From the NCBI GenBank assembly GCA_018623155.1, contig JAAZVZ010000012.1, positions 1 through 64,000 of the forward strand: a stretch of 64,000 nucleotides of DNA, in the 5' to 3' direction. Positions 9,595 to 18,818 of this stretch are shown here, one piece after another; position 1 is the first letter of the stretch, and every line of letters begins with the position of its first letter. The position numbers and the translations under genes were made by a program. Below the pieces are notes generated by a model. That model was given only the letters and a program-made list of their open reading frames with translations. It searched no databases and was not told the DNA's origin. This DNA comes from Glaciecola sp. (GTDB lineage Bacteria > Pseudomonadota > Gammaproteobacteria > Enterobacterales > Alteromonadaceae).

Positions 9595-11519
9595 GTATAT
9601 TGCAAATTCGTCAAGGCACCGTGATTTACGGACAGCCTCCTTTATTAGATGGCATTGATTTGGTCCTTGAACCCAAAGAGCGAGTTTGCATCGTTGGTCG
9701 AAACGGCTCTGGCAAATCAACATTAATGAAAGTCATTGCTGGGGAAGTGATACTCGATGATGGTCAACGTGTCGTCGAAAATGGCGTCTCAATAGCAAGG
9801 CTCCCGCAAGATCCACCCGAATCTGTAGAGATGACCTTATTTGATTATGTGGCAGAAGGATTAGCTGAAGTAGGTAAAATGTTACAAGCCTATCACGAGC
9901 AGTCGAATTTAGTTGCTCACGAACCTTCTGAGCAAAATATACAGCGTTTGACACAGCTACAAGAACAGCTAGATACCCATAACGCTTGGCAATTTGAGAG
10001 TGCAATTGCTGCGACCTTAAGTTTGCTGAAATTACCTGCAGATGTGTCTTTATCGACACTTTCAGGAGGCTGGCGTCGCAAGGCAGCCTTAGCCAGAGCA
10101 CTTGTGACTAAACCAGATATCTTGTTATTAGATGAACCAACCAACCACCTCGATATCACTATGGTCAAGTGGCTAGAGCAAACGTTGGCTCAATACCAAG
10201 GTTGCATCGTTTTTATCAGTCACGACAGGGCGTTTATTCGAAGTATGGCGACCCGCATCGTGGACCTCGATCGAGGACAATTAACATCTTATCCAGGTGA
10301 TTACGCCACATATCTTGACAAAAAAGCGCATGATTTGGCAGTAGAAGAAGAACATAACGCACAATTTGATAAAAAATTAGCTCAAGAAGAGGTGTGGATT
10401 CGACAAGGCATCAAAGCTAGGCGTACCCGTAATGAGGGGCGAGTCAGGGCGCTAAAAAAATTACGAGAAGCTCACAGTGCAAGAAGACAAGTTCAAGGTA
10501 ATGCCAAGATTGCTACACAATCAGTAGCGCCATCTGGTAAGCGAGTCTTTGAAGTAGATGGCTTGTGTTACGCAATTGAAGGCAAGACTATCGTCCATGA
10601 TTTGAACCTATACATTGCTCGCGGCGATAAAATCGCATTTATTGGCGACAATGGCTGTGGTAAATCTACCTTAATCCGGTTGTTGCTCGGTGAGACTCAA
10701 CCAGATAATGGCTCTATTGTACAAGGGGCAAATCTAGAGATTGCGTATTTTGACCAGCACCGTGAAGCCTTGGACTTGAATGCAACTGTTGCAGATTGTG
10801 TGGCTGATGGCAAACAAGAAGTGATCGTAAATGGTCGACCACGTCATATCATCAGTTATTTGCAAGATTATCTCTTTGCACCCGACCGAATCAAAGCGCC
10901 GGTGAGTGCATTATCTGGCGGCGAGAAAAATCGTGTGTTACTTGCAAAGTTGATGCTTAAACCCTCTAATTTGTTAATCTTGGATGAACCAACAAATGAC
11001 CTAGACGTCGAAACCCTTGAGCTCCTCGAATCACTGCTGGTTGAGTATGAAGGCAGTGTGATTTTGGTCAGTCATGATCGAGAGTTTATCGATAATGTAG
11101 TGACCAGTTCGGTAGTCTTTGAAGGCGAGGGGGTATTATCGGAATTTGTTGGAGGATATACGGTTGCGCATGATTGGTATGCAAAGCAGAACAAAAAATC
11201 ATCAGATAAGCTATCTTCTGGAACTAATAGTTCAACACAGAGTCCTAAAAGCCAAACAAAATCTGTCACAAAAACCAGTAACAAGTTATCATACAAAGAT
11301 AGTCGAGAATTAGCCCAGCTTCCAAGTACGATTGAACGATTAGAAGCAGAATTACAGATACTAGAGACGCAGATCAATAGCAGCGATTTTTTCGCGCAAA
11401 CACCTGCTGAACAACAACCTGTATTTACTGCTCTATCTGATTGCCAAGCTCAACTAGATTTAGCGTATGAGCGTTGGGACGAACTTGAAGCACTACAAGA
11501 ACAAATAAGCGGTAGTTAA
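9591..11519 (+). CDS. uup: ABC-F family ATPase Uup
   Basis: A cytoplasmic ABC-F protein with two nucleotide-binding domains and no membrane part; the family acts on ribosomes, and E. coli Uup also affects excision of transposable elements. There are two Walker A motifs (GRNGSGKST near residue 37 and GDNGCGKST near 350), two signature motifs (LSGGW, LSGGEKNR) and two LLLDEPTN/LILDEPTN Walker B sites. An arginine-rich interdomain linker (RARRTRNEGRVRALKKLREA) and a C-terminal coiled-coil tail (about 570-640) complete the Uup layout. The start overlaps the preceding stop by 4 bases. Confidence 0.95.
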   Translation: MSILQIRQGTVIYGQPPLLDGIDLVLEPKERVCIVGRNGSGKSTLMKVIAGEVILDDGQRVVENGVSIARLPQDPPESVEMTLFDYVAEGLAEVGKMLQAYHEQSNLVAHEPSEQNIQRLTQLQEQLDTHNAWQFESAIAATLSLLKLPADVSLSTLSGGWRRKAALARALVTKPDILLLDEPTNHLDITMVKWLEQTLAQYQGCIVFISHDRAFIRSMATRIVDLDRGQLTSYPGDYATYLDKKAHDLAVEEEHNAQFDKKLAQEEVWIRQGIKARRTRNEGRVRALKKLREAHSARRQVQGNAKIATQSVAPSGKRVFEVDGLCYAIEGKTIVHDLNLYIARGDKIAFIGDNGCGKSTLIRLLLGETQPDNGSIVQGANLEIAYFDQHREALDLNATVADCVADGKQEVIVNGRPRHIISYLQDYLFAPDRIKAPVSALSGGEKNRVLLAKLMLKPSNLLILDEPTNDLDVETLELLESLLVEYEGSVILVSHDREFIDNVVTSSVVFEGEGVLSEFVGGYTVAHDWYAKQNKKSSDKLSSGTNSSTQSPKSQTKSVTKTSNKLSYKDSRELAQLPSTIERLEAELQILETQINSSDFFAQTPAEQQPVFTALSDCQAQLDLAYERWDELEALQEQISGS

Positions 11520-11522
11520 AAT

Positions 11523-13235
11523 ATGAAGAACCACTCAGTAAGATGTCCATTAACAGCTAAGGCCAAGCCATTCCATCTATCTTCGCTTGCATTAGCGTTA
11601 TCATTATCTTTTTCAGTTCAAGCTGCAACTTACTCAGTGGTGGAATTACCCACTGATGAACTAGGGGTCAATGTGTTCGCTCAGACTCTTGATGAACAAG
11701 GTAACCCAGGCGTCATTGTTCAAGATCATTATAATCCACCATTGGATTTTTCATTGGTCAATTTTGATTCGCAAACGATTCAAGATAATTTAACTGATAT
11801 TGATTCAGCTCGTGCAGGCAACCCAAACTTCGATGATTATAACTACCTGGTTGCAGTCGCTCGTAGCGGTTCCCGTGACAATAACGTGTTTGTTCAACAA
11901 ATCGCTTTGTATCAGTCGTATTTAATCAATGGACAAACTGCAGAGCGTGTCATAGGTTTTGACGAACAACGCGATGAAACCAATGGTTATACATTCGGGC
12001 CTGATATCTATATTAACAATGCGGTGTCATCGAACCTATACGTTGGAACCAGTGAAGCGTTATTTAGCAAATTAAATTACACGAACGCAGACGATACAGA
12101 AATTACCTATGTCTTACCAGAGTTTGAGCGACGTGGCTTCATATATCTCGATGGCAATACCGTTGCACTAATGCCGGATAACGATACGCTTGGTGGTGTG
12201 AGTGAAGCAAATGCTGTAAATGCCAATAGACAAGTCGTTGGTCATCAAACCATTGCCATATCGAATCAGTTTCAAGTATTAATTGATAATTGCAACGATG
12301 AAACAGAAAGAGGGGACCAGCCATTAGAGGCATGCTATCGTAATATTGTTCGCAATAATGCCTTAGCAACGGCGAATTTTAGACAAGCAGTAAAATGGGA
12401 TGTCGACAGCTCAGGTCAAATCATCGGACAAGAGAGTTTTGCTTACCCATTTGAATTTGTGCGTGATCCAAATGATTCGATTGAACGCATTTTTTATAGC
12501 AACGCACGAGCCATTAATGATGCAGGCACTATTGTGGGTGAGTCTTTGTATGCCAATAGTGATGGTGATGTGCAACGCTTCTTATCTGCGGCCGTATTTG
12601 CTGATGGACAAACCACACCGTTTTTAAATGAAAGTGGACAAACGCCCAGTGCAGCGTATGACATAAACAATAACAATATGATTACGGGTTTCTATTCCCA
12701 AGAGGTCAACGGCACAGTTCGTACTAAGTTTTATGTATATGATTTAGATGCTCAACAAGCGACGTTTCCGGACGATTTTTTCCCAGGGTCGGCTAGTTTA
12801 GGTCGTGATATAAACAATAATAATATCGTAGTCGGTGAAGGTGAGATTGAATCGGCTAATGTACAAAACCGTCGTCGCCACGGCTTTATCTATTATGCTG
12901 ATTCAGATGAATTTGTAGATTTGAACGATGCAATTGGGTGTGAAGCGCCATATACCATCGTGAGTGCTCAAGCCATTAATGATGATAATGTCATAGTTGC
13001 CAATGCCTTAGTCACACGTCAAGCACGAAACGTACGCGGTGAATTAGTAACCGATGATGCCGGTGAGGCGGTGATGGTAGACAAAATCATTCCGGTTTTG
13101 CTCGAACCGGTATCCGGTGGGGATATTGTTGATTGCGATGCGCAAGACAATATTATTCCGGACCGCCAAGGTGCTTCAACTTCCCTATGGGCCTTATTAT
13201 CATTGGGATTATTGGCATTTAGACGACGCAAATAG
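11523..13235 (+). CDS. DUF3466 family exported protein with C-terminal sorting-like tail
   Basis: 570 residues. The N-terminal region has a hydrophobic signal segment (LALALSLSFSVQAA), and the body repeats short units of the type AINDAGTIVGES / DINNNNMITGF, as in DUF3466 and HAF-repeat proteins. The C terminus is a hydrophobic helix followed by RRRK, resembling GlyGly-CTERM tails processed by rhombosortase, but the usual Gly-Gly is replaced by GAS. It lies 4 bases behind uup, the same neighbour as in related genomes. The function is unknown; a surface or outer-membrane location is inferred. Confidence 0.8.
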   Translation: MKNHSVRCPLTAKAKPFHLSSLALALSLSFSVQAATYSVVELPTDELGVNVFAQTLDEQGNPGVIVQDHYNPPLDFSLVNFDSQTIQDNLTDIDSARAGNPNFDDYNYLVAVARSGSRDNNVFVQQIALYQSYLINGQTAERVIGFDEQRDETNGYTFGPDIYINNAVSSNLYVGTSEALFSKLNYTNADDTEITYVLPEFERRGFIYLDGNTVALMPDNDTLGGVSEANAVNANRQVVGHQTIAISNQFQVLIDNCNDETERGDQPLEACYRNIVRNNALATANFRQAVKWDVDSSGQIIGQESFAYPFEFVRDPNDSIERIFYSNARAINDAGTIVGESLYANSDGDVQRFLSAAVFADGQTTPFLNESGQTPSAAYDINNNNMITGFYSQEVNGTVRTKFYVYDLDAQQATFPDDFFPGSASLGRDINNNNIVVGEGEIESANVQNRRRHGFIYYADSDEFVDLNDAIGCEAPYTIVSAQAINDDNVIVANALVTRQARNVRGELVTDDAGEAVMVDKIIPVLLEPVSGGDIVDCDAQDNIIPDRQGASTSLWALLSLGLLAFRRRK

Positions 13236-13246
13236 TCGTTGATATT

Positions 13247-13274
13247 ACTGTTTCATCTAAAAATGACAGTTTTA
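13247..13274 (+). terminator. Possible weak terminator after the DUF3466 gene
   Basis: An imperfect hairpin (ACTGT with ACAGT, extended by TCAT with ATGA) is followed by a short T-rich stretch. It is weak, and the call rests mainly on its position after the operon. Confidence 0.35.
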
Positions 13275-13442
13275 TTACATTTTGGTTTATTGATTAATTA
13301 TTAATCTTTTCAGTGCTTTATCGTATAACAAAAAAAAGAGGATAATTGTCCTATTGCATCTGCATTTTAACAGGCGTATTAATGATAAAGTTGATTAATT
13401 ATCAGCGCAAAATGTAATTTTATATCATATTGAGGTATGCCA

Positions 13443-13619
13443 ATGAAGAGACAAAAAAGGGACAAAATGGCCCGCGCACATGCAAAAGGTTATCAAGCTG
13501 GTATCGCAGGTCGCGCTAAAGAAAATTGTCCATTCACAGAAACAGATGCACGTTCAGAATGGTTAGGCGGTTGGCGAGAAGCAGTAGAAGAGCGAATATC
13601 AACTTTCGGTATGCGCTAA
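13443..13619 (+). CDS. rmf: Ribosome modulation factor
   Basis: A 58-residue basic protein starting MKRQKRDKMARAHAKGYQAG and containing the family signatures GIAGR and SEWLGGWREA. RMF binds 70S ribosomes and dimerises them into inactive 100S particles in stationary phase. I preferred the ATG at 13443 to the in-frame ATG at 13437 because the GAGGT ribosome site ends at 13436, which leaves 6 bases of spacing for 13443 and none for 13437. The 207-base upstream gap contains a palindrome GATTAAT-T-ATTAATC (13292-13306) of unknown role. Confidence 0.95.
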   Translation: MKRQKRDKMARAHAKGYQAGIAGRAKENCPFTETDARSEWLGGWREAVEERISTFGMR

Positions 13620-13629
13620 ACGAATTACC

Positions 13630-13664
13630 AACAAAAAAGGGAAGCACAGCTTCCCTTTTTTGTT
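13630..13664. terminator. Bidirectional terminator between rmf and fabA
   Basis: A perfect 16-bp stem (AACAAAAAAGGGAAGC with its complement, 13630-13645 and 13649-13664) around a 3-base loop. A and T tracts on the two sides let it stop transcription of both convergent genes. Confidence 0.93.
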
Positions 13665-13681
13665 ATATGAGATACCTCTGT

Positions 13682-14200
13682 CTAGAAAGCAGATGTATCT
13701 TGGAATAAACCGACTTTTAAATCTTTAGCCGTGTAGATAACTCGACCATCAACAGATACTTCACCATCGGCCATGCCCATAAACAATTTGCGTTTGATGA
13801 CTCGTTTCATTGTGATTTTGTAGGTTACTTTTTTGGCTGTTGGCAAAATTTGACCTGTGAATTTGACTTCACCCACGCCTAATGCTCGACCTTTACCTGG
13901 ACCGCCAGACCAACCTAAGAAAAAACCAACCAACTGCCACATTGCATCCAAACCTAAGCATCCTGGCATGACTGGATCGCCAGGAAAGTGGCAATCAAAA
14001 AACCAAAGATCAGGAGTAATATCCAATTCTGCTTCGATATAGCCTTTACCATGCTCACCACCGTCGTCAGTAATAGATATGATGCGATCCATCATTAACA
14101 TGTTGGGGGCAGGAAGTTGACTGTTACCTGGGCCGAATAACTCACCTTGGCTACAAGCGAGTAGTTCCTCTTTTGTATAACTATTCTGATCTAAGGTCAT
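13682..14200 (-). CDS. fabA: 3-hydroxydecanoyl-ACP dehydratase/isomerase
   Basis: Dehydrates 3-hydroxydecanoyl-ACP and isomerises the double bond, the entry step to unsaturated fatty acids. From the ATG at 14200 the protein has 172 residues and begins [18 protein letters not shown], in register with E. coli FabA. An upstream in-frame ATG at 14275 would add 25 residues with no family counterpart, whereas AAGGA lies at normal distance before 14200. The active-site motif [20 protein letters not shown] is intact. It is transcribed towards rmf. Confidence 0.97.
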   Translation of the reverse strand: MTLDQNSYTKEELLACSQGELFGPGNSQLPAPNMLMMDRIISITDDGGEHGKGYIEAELDITPDLWFFDCHFPGDPVMPGCLGLDAMWQLVGFFLGWSGGPGKGRALGVGEVKFTGQILPTAKKVTYKITMKRVIKRKLFMGMADGEVSVDGRVIYTAKDLKVGLFQDTSAF

Positions 14201-14302
14201 ATGCTGTTCCTTTATAAAATGCAGTGCGTAATTTATATGACAAGGACCTCTGTGACAAGTCTGAACAGTTAGCATGGTCTTTTTTACTTTTTATTTTGAT
14301 TC

Positions 14303-14329
14303 TATTTGAGTATTCTAAGCACTCAAATA
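14303..14329. repeat. Inverted repeat upstream of a small basic protein gene
   Basis: TATTTGAGT (14303-14311) and ACTCAAATA (14321-14329) form a perfect 9-bp inverted repeat with a 9-base spacer, ending 14 bases before the start codon at 14344. The position suits an operator or autoregulatory site. No T tract follows, so it is not a terminator. Confidence 0.5.
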
Positions 14330-14343
14330 AGGACTTATGATTT

Positions 14344-14607
14344 ATGCAACCAACAAAGAAAAAAAAGAACCCTAATGCGAATGCTGAAAAGCAAAAACGC
14401 TTTCGCGAAAAGCAAAAGGCTCTTGGGCGCAAAATGGTAAGGGGCTATGTGAGTCCCAAAGCACTCAAATGTTACGCTGAGTTGAATGATAAAACTGGAT
14501 GGTCTGACTCTGAAATCTTGTCAAATGCGTTACGCATAACTTACGCAGCCTACAAAAAAGGGCAAATTCGAGTACTTAATCAATATCTAGAGGATAATAA
14601 TCTTTAA
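14344..14607 (+). CDS. Small basic protein, possible ribbon-helix-helix type DNA-binding protein
   Basis: 87 residues with a very lysine/arginine-rich N terminus ([20 protein letters not shown]) and then a segment of the form [38 protein letters not shown] short strand followed by two helices is what ribbon-helix-helix repressors look like. I do not recognise a specific family. The inverted repeat just upstream would suit autoregulation. Its stop overlaps by 4 bases the end of the convergent cryptochrome-like gene. It could equally be a nucleoid- or RNA-binding protein. Confidence 0.6.
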   Translation: MQPTKKKKNPNANAEKQKRFREKQKALGRKMVRGYVSPKALKCYAELNDKTGWSDSEILSNALRITYAAYKKGQIRVLNQYLEDNNL

Positions 14608-16088
14608 ACAAAGGTCAACAACCGTCGAGCTTCTGCTCGCACATCATCTCGATCACGAAATGACCAGGCTCTATCTCGGGCTACTTTAGCAGTCTTTTCG
14701 ACATCAATTATGGGGGCAGGGTAATCAGGCTGCTCCATAGTAGGACTGAATAAATCAAGATTTTTATTATGACGCCAAGGAGTATGTAATTGTTCGAGTG
14801 GCAATTGAGCTAACTCTGGACACCATTTTTTAATAAACATTCCCTTATCATCCTTCTCCTCTGACTGTTTGACTGGATTATATAGACGAATCGTATGAAT
14901 CCCGGTCACCCCAGCTTGCATTTGAAATTGAGGATAATGGATCCCGGGTTCAAAATCCAAAAATTGCCTAGCCAAATGATGCACACCAAGCCGCCAATCA
15001 ATATTTAAATGCAGCGTTAAAAACGACACCAGCATCGCTCGCATCCTAAAATTGATATAACCGGTTGCCATTACGGCTCGCATATTAGCATCTACAATGG
15101 GGATCCCTGTTCTCGCTTCGCACCAAGCCGTTAACCTATCTGCCACGACCTCTTTGTCAGATTCATATGGATATTGCTCATAGGCTCTGTTGCGACACTG
15201 GAATTGCATATGTGGTTCACATTCGAATTTTTGCAAAAAGTGGTCATGCCAATGTAAGCGTGAGATCATCGCGTTGAGTGGTCGAGTCCATGCTTTGGAT
15301 AACTGCGATTTTTGTTCTAGAGTATATTGATAAACTTGACGCAAAGAGAGATTACCCCAAGCCAAATAAGGCGATATGCGCGAACACGAATATCTCGCAT
15401 CATGTGGCCTTGAAATATGTTTTTGATAGTTACGGCCACGTTCAACAAAAAAATCCTCAAACGTGCGCCAAGCCCATGCTTCCCCCCCTTTTTGCATGAG
15501 GGGATTGGGTGCTTTCCATGTGTCAGGCACATTATCTTGTAACGCTTGCAGGTATTCGCTAGAAACAAATTGAACCTTGTTTAAGTCAGCTGTATCCAAC
15601 GGTGCTTGCATAACCATATGCCAGTGTTTTTGAGACACTTCTATCCGGTTTGGACCTCGTTTGATTGTGCTATGGGGATATTCAATCCATTGTATATTGT
15701 ATGCGAGACAGTACTGCTTTATTGTCTTATCCCGTGTAAACGTTATATCAAGACCAATTTCCTGGTAGGAAAATACAGTGCCTATTGCAAAATAATGGGA
15801 TAACCGAGAAAAGGCTTTGGGTACTTCATCAACCATAAGCACTATTTGGGTGTTGTAAGCATTAAGCGTTCGTTGCATCGCTTGTAATGATTGGTATACA
15901 AAACGCCAATGACGAACATCGTAGTGTGGATCCTTGATAACACTTGGCTCAAATACGTACAAAAGCACAGTCGGGACGGATGTGTCTTCTTGTGCTTTCA
16001 AAGGGAGATGATCACACAGCCTTAAATCGCGCTTGAACCAAACGACGTTGACCTCTGGCTTAGGTCCAGTTTCGGATAAAGTTACCAT
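14604..16088 (-). CDS. Cryptochrome/photolyase family flavoprotein, non-DASH, unusual FAD-domain tryptophans
   Basis: 494 residues: an N-terminal photolyase alpha/beta domain ([13 protein letters not shown] at about 15-27) and a C-terminal FAD-binding helical domain ([23 protein letters not shown] near 328-350, [13 protein letters not shown] near 401-413). The family repairs UV photoproducts or signals light. Where E. coli photolyase has the pair W-Q-W of its electron chain, this protein reads HYPQFQM (384-390), so both tryptophans appear replaced. Its start overlaps the end of the DASH gene by 29 bases, which points to translational coupling. Which lesion, if any, it repairs is not visible. 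Confidence 0.8.
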   Translation of the reverse strand: MVTLSETGPKPEVNVVWFKRDLRLCDHLPLKAQEDTSVPTVLLYVFEPSVIKDPHYDVRHWRFVYQSLQAMQRTLNAYNTQIVLMVDEVPKAFSRLSHYFAIGTVFSYQEIGLDITFTRDKTIKQYCLAYNIQWIEYPHSTIKRGPNRIEVSQKHWHMVMQAPLDTADLNKVQFVSSEYLQALQDNVPDTWKAPNPLMQKGGEAWAWRTFEDFFVERGRNYQKHISRPHDARYSCSRISPYLAWGNLSLRQVYQYTLEQKSQLSKAWTRPLNAMISRLHWHDHFLQKFECEPHMQFQCRNRAYEQYPYESDKEVVADRLTAWCEARTGIPIVDANMRAVMATGYINFRMRAMLVSFLTLHLNIDWRLGVHHLARQFLDFEPGIHYPQFQMQAGVTGIHTIRLYNPVKQSEEKDDKGMFIKKWCPELAQLPLEQLHTPWRHNKNLDLFSPTMEQPDYPAPIIDVEKTAKVARDRAWSFRDRDDVRAEARRLLTFV

Positions 16089-17331
16089 GTGGGTCGTATA
16101 TGTCAGTTTGCTTTTGTAAGTTGAATTGTCTTAACCCTCGTGGATCACTTCCTACACCTGCAAGATATTGCCAGTTACCCCAGTTAGCAGACGGATCAAA
16201 ATCGACCAAAACATGTTCAAAATACGCCGCGCCGTATCGCCAATCCTGTCCTAATTCATGAATAAAGCAACTTGCGACGAGTTGTCTGGCTCGATTCGAT
16301 GTGAATCCAGTCAAGCGTAATTGGTTCATTGCTGCATTTATAATAGGGTATGGGGTAGTGCCATTGATCCATTGTAGCAACACTTTGCTAACGTGATTTC
16401 CGGTAGGGGCTTTGTCTTGGATACCTCTGTGGAAAAACATTTTTTTGCCGTATTTGGCTAATTGCCACTGGAAAAACTCACGCCACAAAATTTCAAAAAT
16501 CAACCAATAGGTCGAATCATTGGCATGATGAGTTTCTTCAAACCGTTTCACTGCCCAATATACTTGTCTCGGCGAAATGCAGCCAGATGCTAACCATGCG
16601 GATAATTTACTTGAAAAATCCCACCCATCAAGACCGTTACGAGTTTCTTTATAAGACAGTAAGGCTTTGGTATCACTCATGTAATAGTGGATCTGTTTGA
16701 GTCCAGCACTTGCACCGCCTTGCAAATATTGAATAACGGATGATTTGGGCGCTTTTGTATAATTGGGATATTCTTCATCCCACGTGCTTTTATCAAGTAA
16801 TGGCGGTGGTAAGACAGCTGGTGCAGTGACAGGGTGAGAGACTTCTGCAAACTTTTCGACTTTTTTGCGAAAAGGCGTAAAGTGATCTGGCATGTCGTTT
16901 AGCGAAAAGGGCAAGTCAGAAAAATGATAAAGCGTATGACTATTACCTGTCACGAAACCTTGGTTGGGTAGGGCGGTTTTCAAGGCTTGCCATTGTCGTT
17001 GCTCAAACACACCTGGATAACTGTGTTTACCAATAATGTGGAGGCTGTGCTCAGCAACAAGACGTTCAATAATGCTAACAGGATCGCCCACATATACGTG
17101 TAAGGTTTGGCCCAAGGCCTCGAGCTGCTGGGTGAGATCGCGCAAAGATTCGGCAATAAAACGCAATCTATGATCGCCAATTGCGGAAAAACCGTAATGA
17201 TTGGTGTTAAGCCATTGTTCGTCCAGAATATACACACAATGTAGCGTATCCACTCGCGACACAATTTGATTAAACGCGTTGTTGTCAGCTAATCGCAAGT
17301 CATGCTGAAACCAATACAAACCTTTGGACAT
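16060..17331 (-). CDS. Cryptochrome DASH
   Basis: 423 residues. It starts [13 protein letters not shown], contains [11 protein letters not shown] typical of DASH proteins, and ends its FAD domain with [22 protein letters not shown], the DASH signature. DASH cryptochromes bind FAD and a folate antenna and repair CPD lesions mainly in single-stranded DNA. The protein ends at [11 protein letters not shown], without the W-x-PEL segment seen in the other two photolyases of this window that carry the FNP/YNP motif. That makes it short at the C terminus. AGAGGT precedes the start. It is divergent from phrB across 56 bases. Confidence 0.88.
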   Translation of the reverse strand: MSKGLYWFQHDLRLADNNAFNQIVSRVDTLHCVYILDEQWLNTNHYGFSAIGDHRLRFIAESLRDLTQQLEALGQTLHVYVGDPVSIIERLVAEHSLHIIGKHSYPGVFEQRQWQALKTALPNQGFVTGNSHTLYHFSDLPFSLNDMPDHFTPFRKKVEKFAEVSHPVTAPAVLPPPLLDKSTWDEEYPNYTKAPKSSVIQYLQGGASAGLKQIHYYMSDTKALLSYKETRNGLDGWDFSSKLSAWLASGCISPRQVYWAVKRFEETHHANDSTYWLIFEILWREFFQWQLAKYGKKMFFHRGIQDKAPTGNHVSKVLLQWINGTTPYPIINAAMNQLRLTGFTSNRARQLVASCFIHELGQDWRYGAAYFEHVLVDFDPSANWGNWQYLAGVGSDPRGLRQFNLQKQTDIYDPHGNFIRNWT

Positions 17332-17387
17332 TTGGCGACCTCTTTTTTAGCAATTTTTTACTGAATTTATCGAGTTTTGGTTCAATT

Positions 17388-18818
17388 ATGACAGACAGAA
17401 TTACCATCCACTGGTTTAGAAACGATCTTCGACTTGAAGATAATCCGGCTCTTGTCGCAGCTTCAGAAGCTGGGCGTGTATTACCTGTGTACATCTACGA
17501 CACCACCGCACCTGAGTCAGCCAAACTTGGCGGTGCAAGCAAATGGTGGTTACATCATTCATTACATGCCCTCAATGCATCACTTAATGGTTCGTTATTG
17601 ATCCTAAAAGGTGATCCAGAACAATTACTGAAACAACTCATCAGCGATAATCATGCCCAAGCGGTCGTGTGGAACCGAGGCTATGAGCCGTGGCAAATCA
17701 AACGCGACACGCACATCAAACAACTACTTAAAGAACAAGGGCTTGATGTGCATAGCCATAATGGACATTTGTTGTGGGAGCCCATGAGCGTGGTCAAAAA
17801 AGACGGCACGCCTTACAAAGTATTCACCCCATATTATCGCAAAGGCTGTTTGGCTCAACCTGAACCGCGTTTTCCATTAGAGGCACCCAATGTAGAGTAC
17901 GCCGCATCTGAAACAAAAGGCCTAACTGTAGATGAACTTGAATTGTTACCGACTATTCCATGGGATACTCAGATCAAATTAATGTGGGAGCCAGGACCAT
18001 CTGGTGCTAAGGCCAAACTCGCTCGATATATTCAAGAGGCGTCGGATAAATATCAAGATGCGCGAAATTTGCCTGCAGTCAAAGGTACTTCACAGCTTTC
18101 ACCATATTTACATTTTGGTGAGATATCGGTCAATCAAGTGTGGTATGCATTAAAAGATGCGTTTACAAAGGACCCTGACAATGCGCACCTCGATACGTTT
18201 TTGTCTGAATTAGGATGGCGTGAATTCAGCCATTATTTGTTGTATCACTGGCCCTCTATCCAGACCGACAACTTCAATAATAAGTTTGATGCGTTTCCTT
18301 GGCGCGATGACCTTGCCTCACTGAAAGCTTGGCAGACCGGACAAACTGGTGTGCCTATTGTGGATGCAGGAATGCGTGAACTTTGGCAAACCGGTTATAT
18401 GCACAATCGAGTGCGAATGATTGTTGGCTCGTTTTTGGTCAAAAACTTGTTACTCGATTGGCGCGCAGGTGAGCGTTGGTTCTGGGACTGTTTACTTGAT
18501 GCAGACATGGCAGCAAACAGTGCAAGCTGGCAATGGGTCGCAGGCAGTGGGGCCGATGCAGCCCCATATTTCAGGGTATTCAATCCAGTGTTACAAGGTG
18601 AAAAATTTGATAAACAAGGGGATTACGTAAAACGTTTCTGTCCTGAACTCACACGTCTTCCCCCCAAATATATTCATCAGCCGTGGGCTGCACCACAAGA
18701 TATATTACGTGCTTGCCAAATAACGTTAGGTAAAGACTATCCCAAGCCTATTGTTGATTTGAAGCAATCCCGTGAACGCGCACTGGATGCATTTCAACAA
18801 ATGAAGGCTGTATCATAA
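17388..18818 (+). CDS. phrB: Deoxyribodipyrimidine photolyase, class I CPD type
   Basis: 476 residues, the usual length for folate/FAD class I CPD photolyases, which split cyclobutane pyrimidine dimers using blue light. Visible signatures are IHWFRNDLRLEDNPAL at the N terminus, GVPIVDAGMRELWQTGYMHNRVRM, and the intact electron-transfer segment ASWQWVAGSGADAAPYFRVFNP followed by GEKFDKQGDYVKRFCPEL. The stop shares its last base with the next start (18818), so the two are co-translated. Confidence 0.95.
   Translation: MTDRITIHWFRNDLRLEDNPALVAASEAGRVLPVYIYDTTAPESAKLGGASKWWLHHSLHALNASLNGSLLILKGDPEQLLKQLISDNHAQAVVWNRGYEPWQIKRDTHIKQLLKEQGLDVHSHNGHLLWEPMSVVKKDGTPYKVFTPYYRKGCLAQPEPRFPLEAPNVEYAASETKGLTVDELELLPTIPWDTQIKLMWEPGPSGAKAKLARYIQEASDKYQDARNLPAVKGTSQLSPYLHFGEISVNQVWYALKDAFTKDPDNAHLDTFLSELGWREFSHYLLYHWPSIQTDNFNNKFDAFPWRDDLASLKAWQTGQTGVPIVDAGMRELWQTGYMHNRVRMIVGSFLVKNLLLDWRAGERWFWDCLLDADMAANSASWQWVAGSGADAAPYFRVFNPVLQGEKFDKQGDYVKRFCPELTRLPPKYIHQPWAAPQDILRACQITLGKDYPKPIVDLKQSRERALDAFQQMKAVS

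Noticed and set aside
9733-10168. Minus-strand frames of 122 and 83 codons
   Set aside because: They overlap the first ATPase domain of Uup, which is clearly the real gene.
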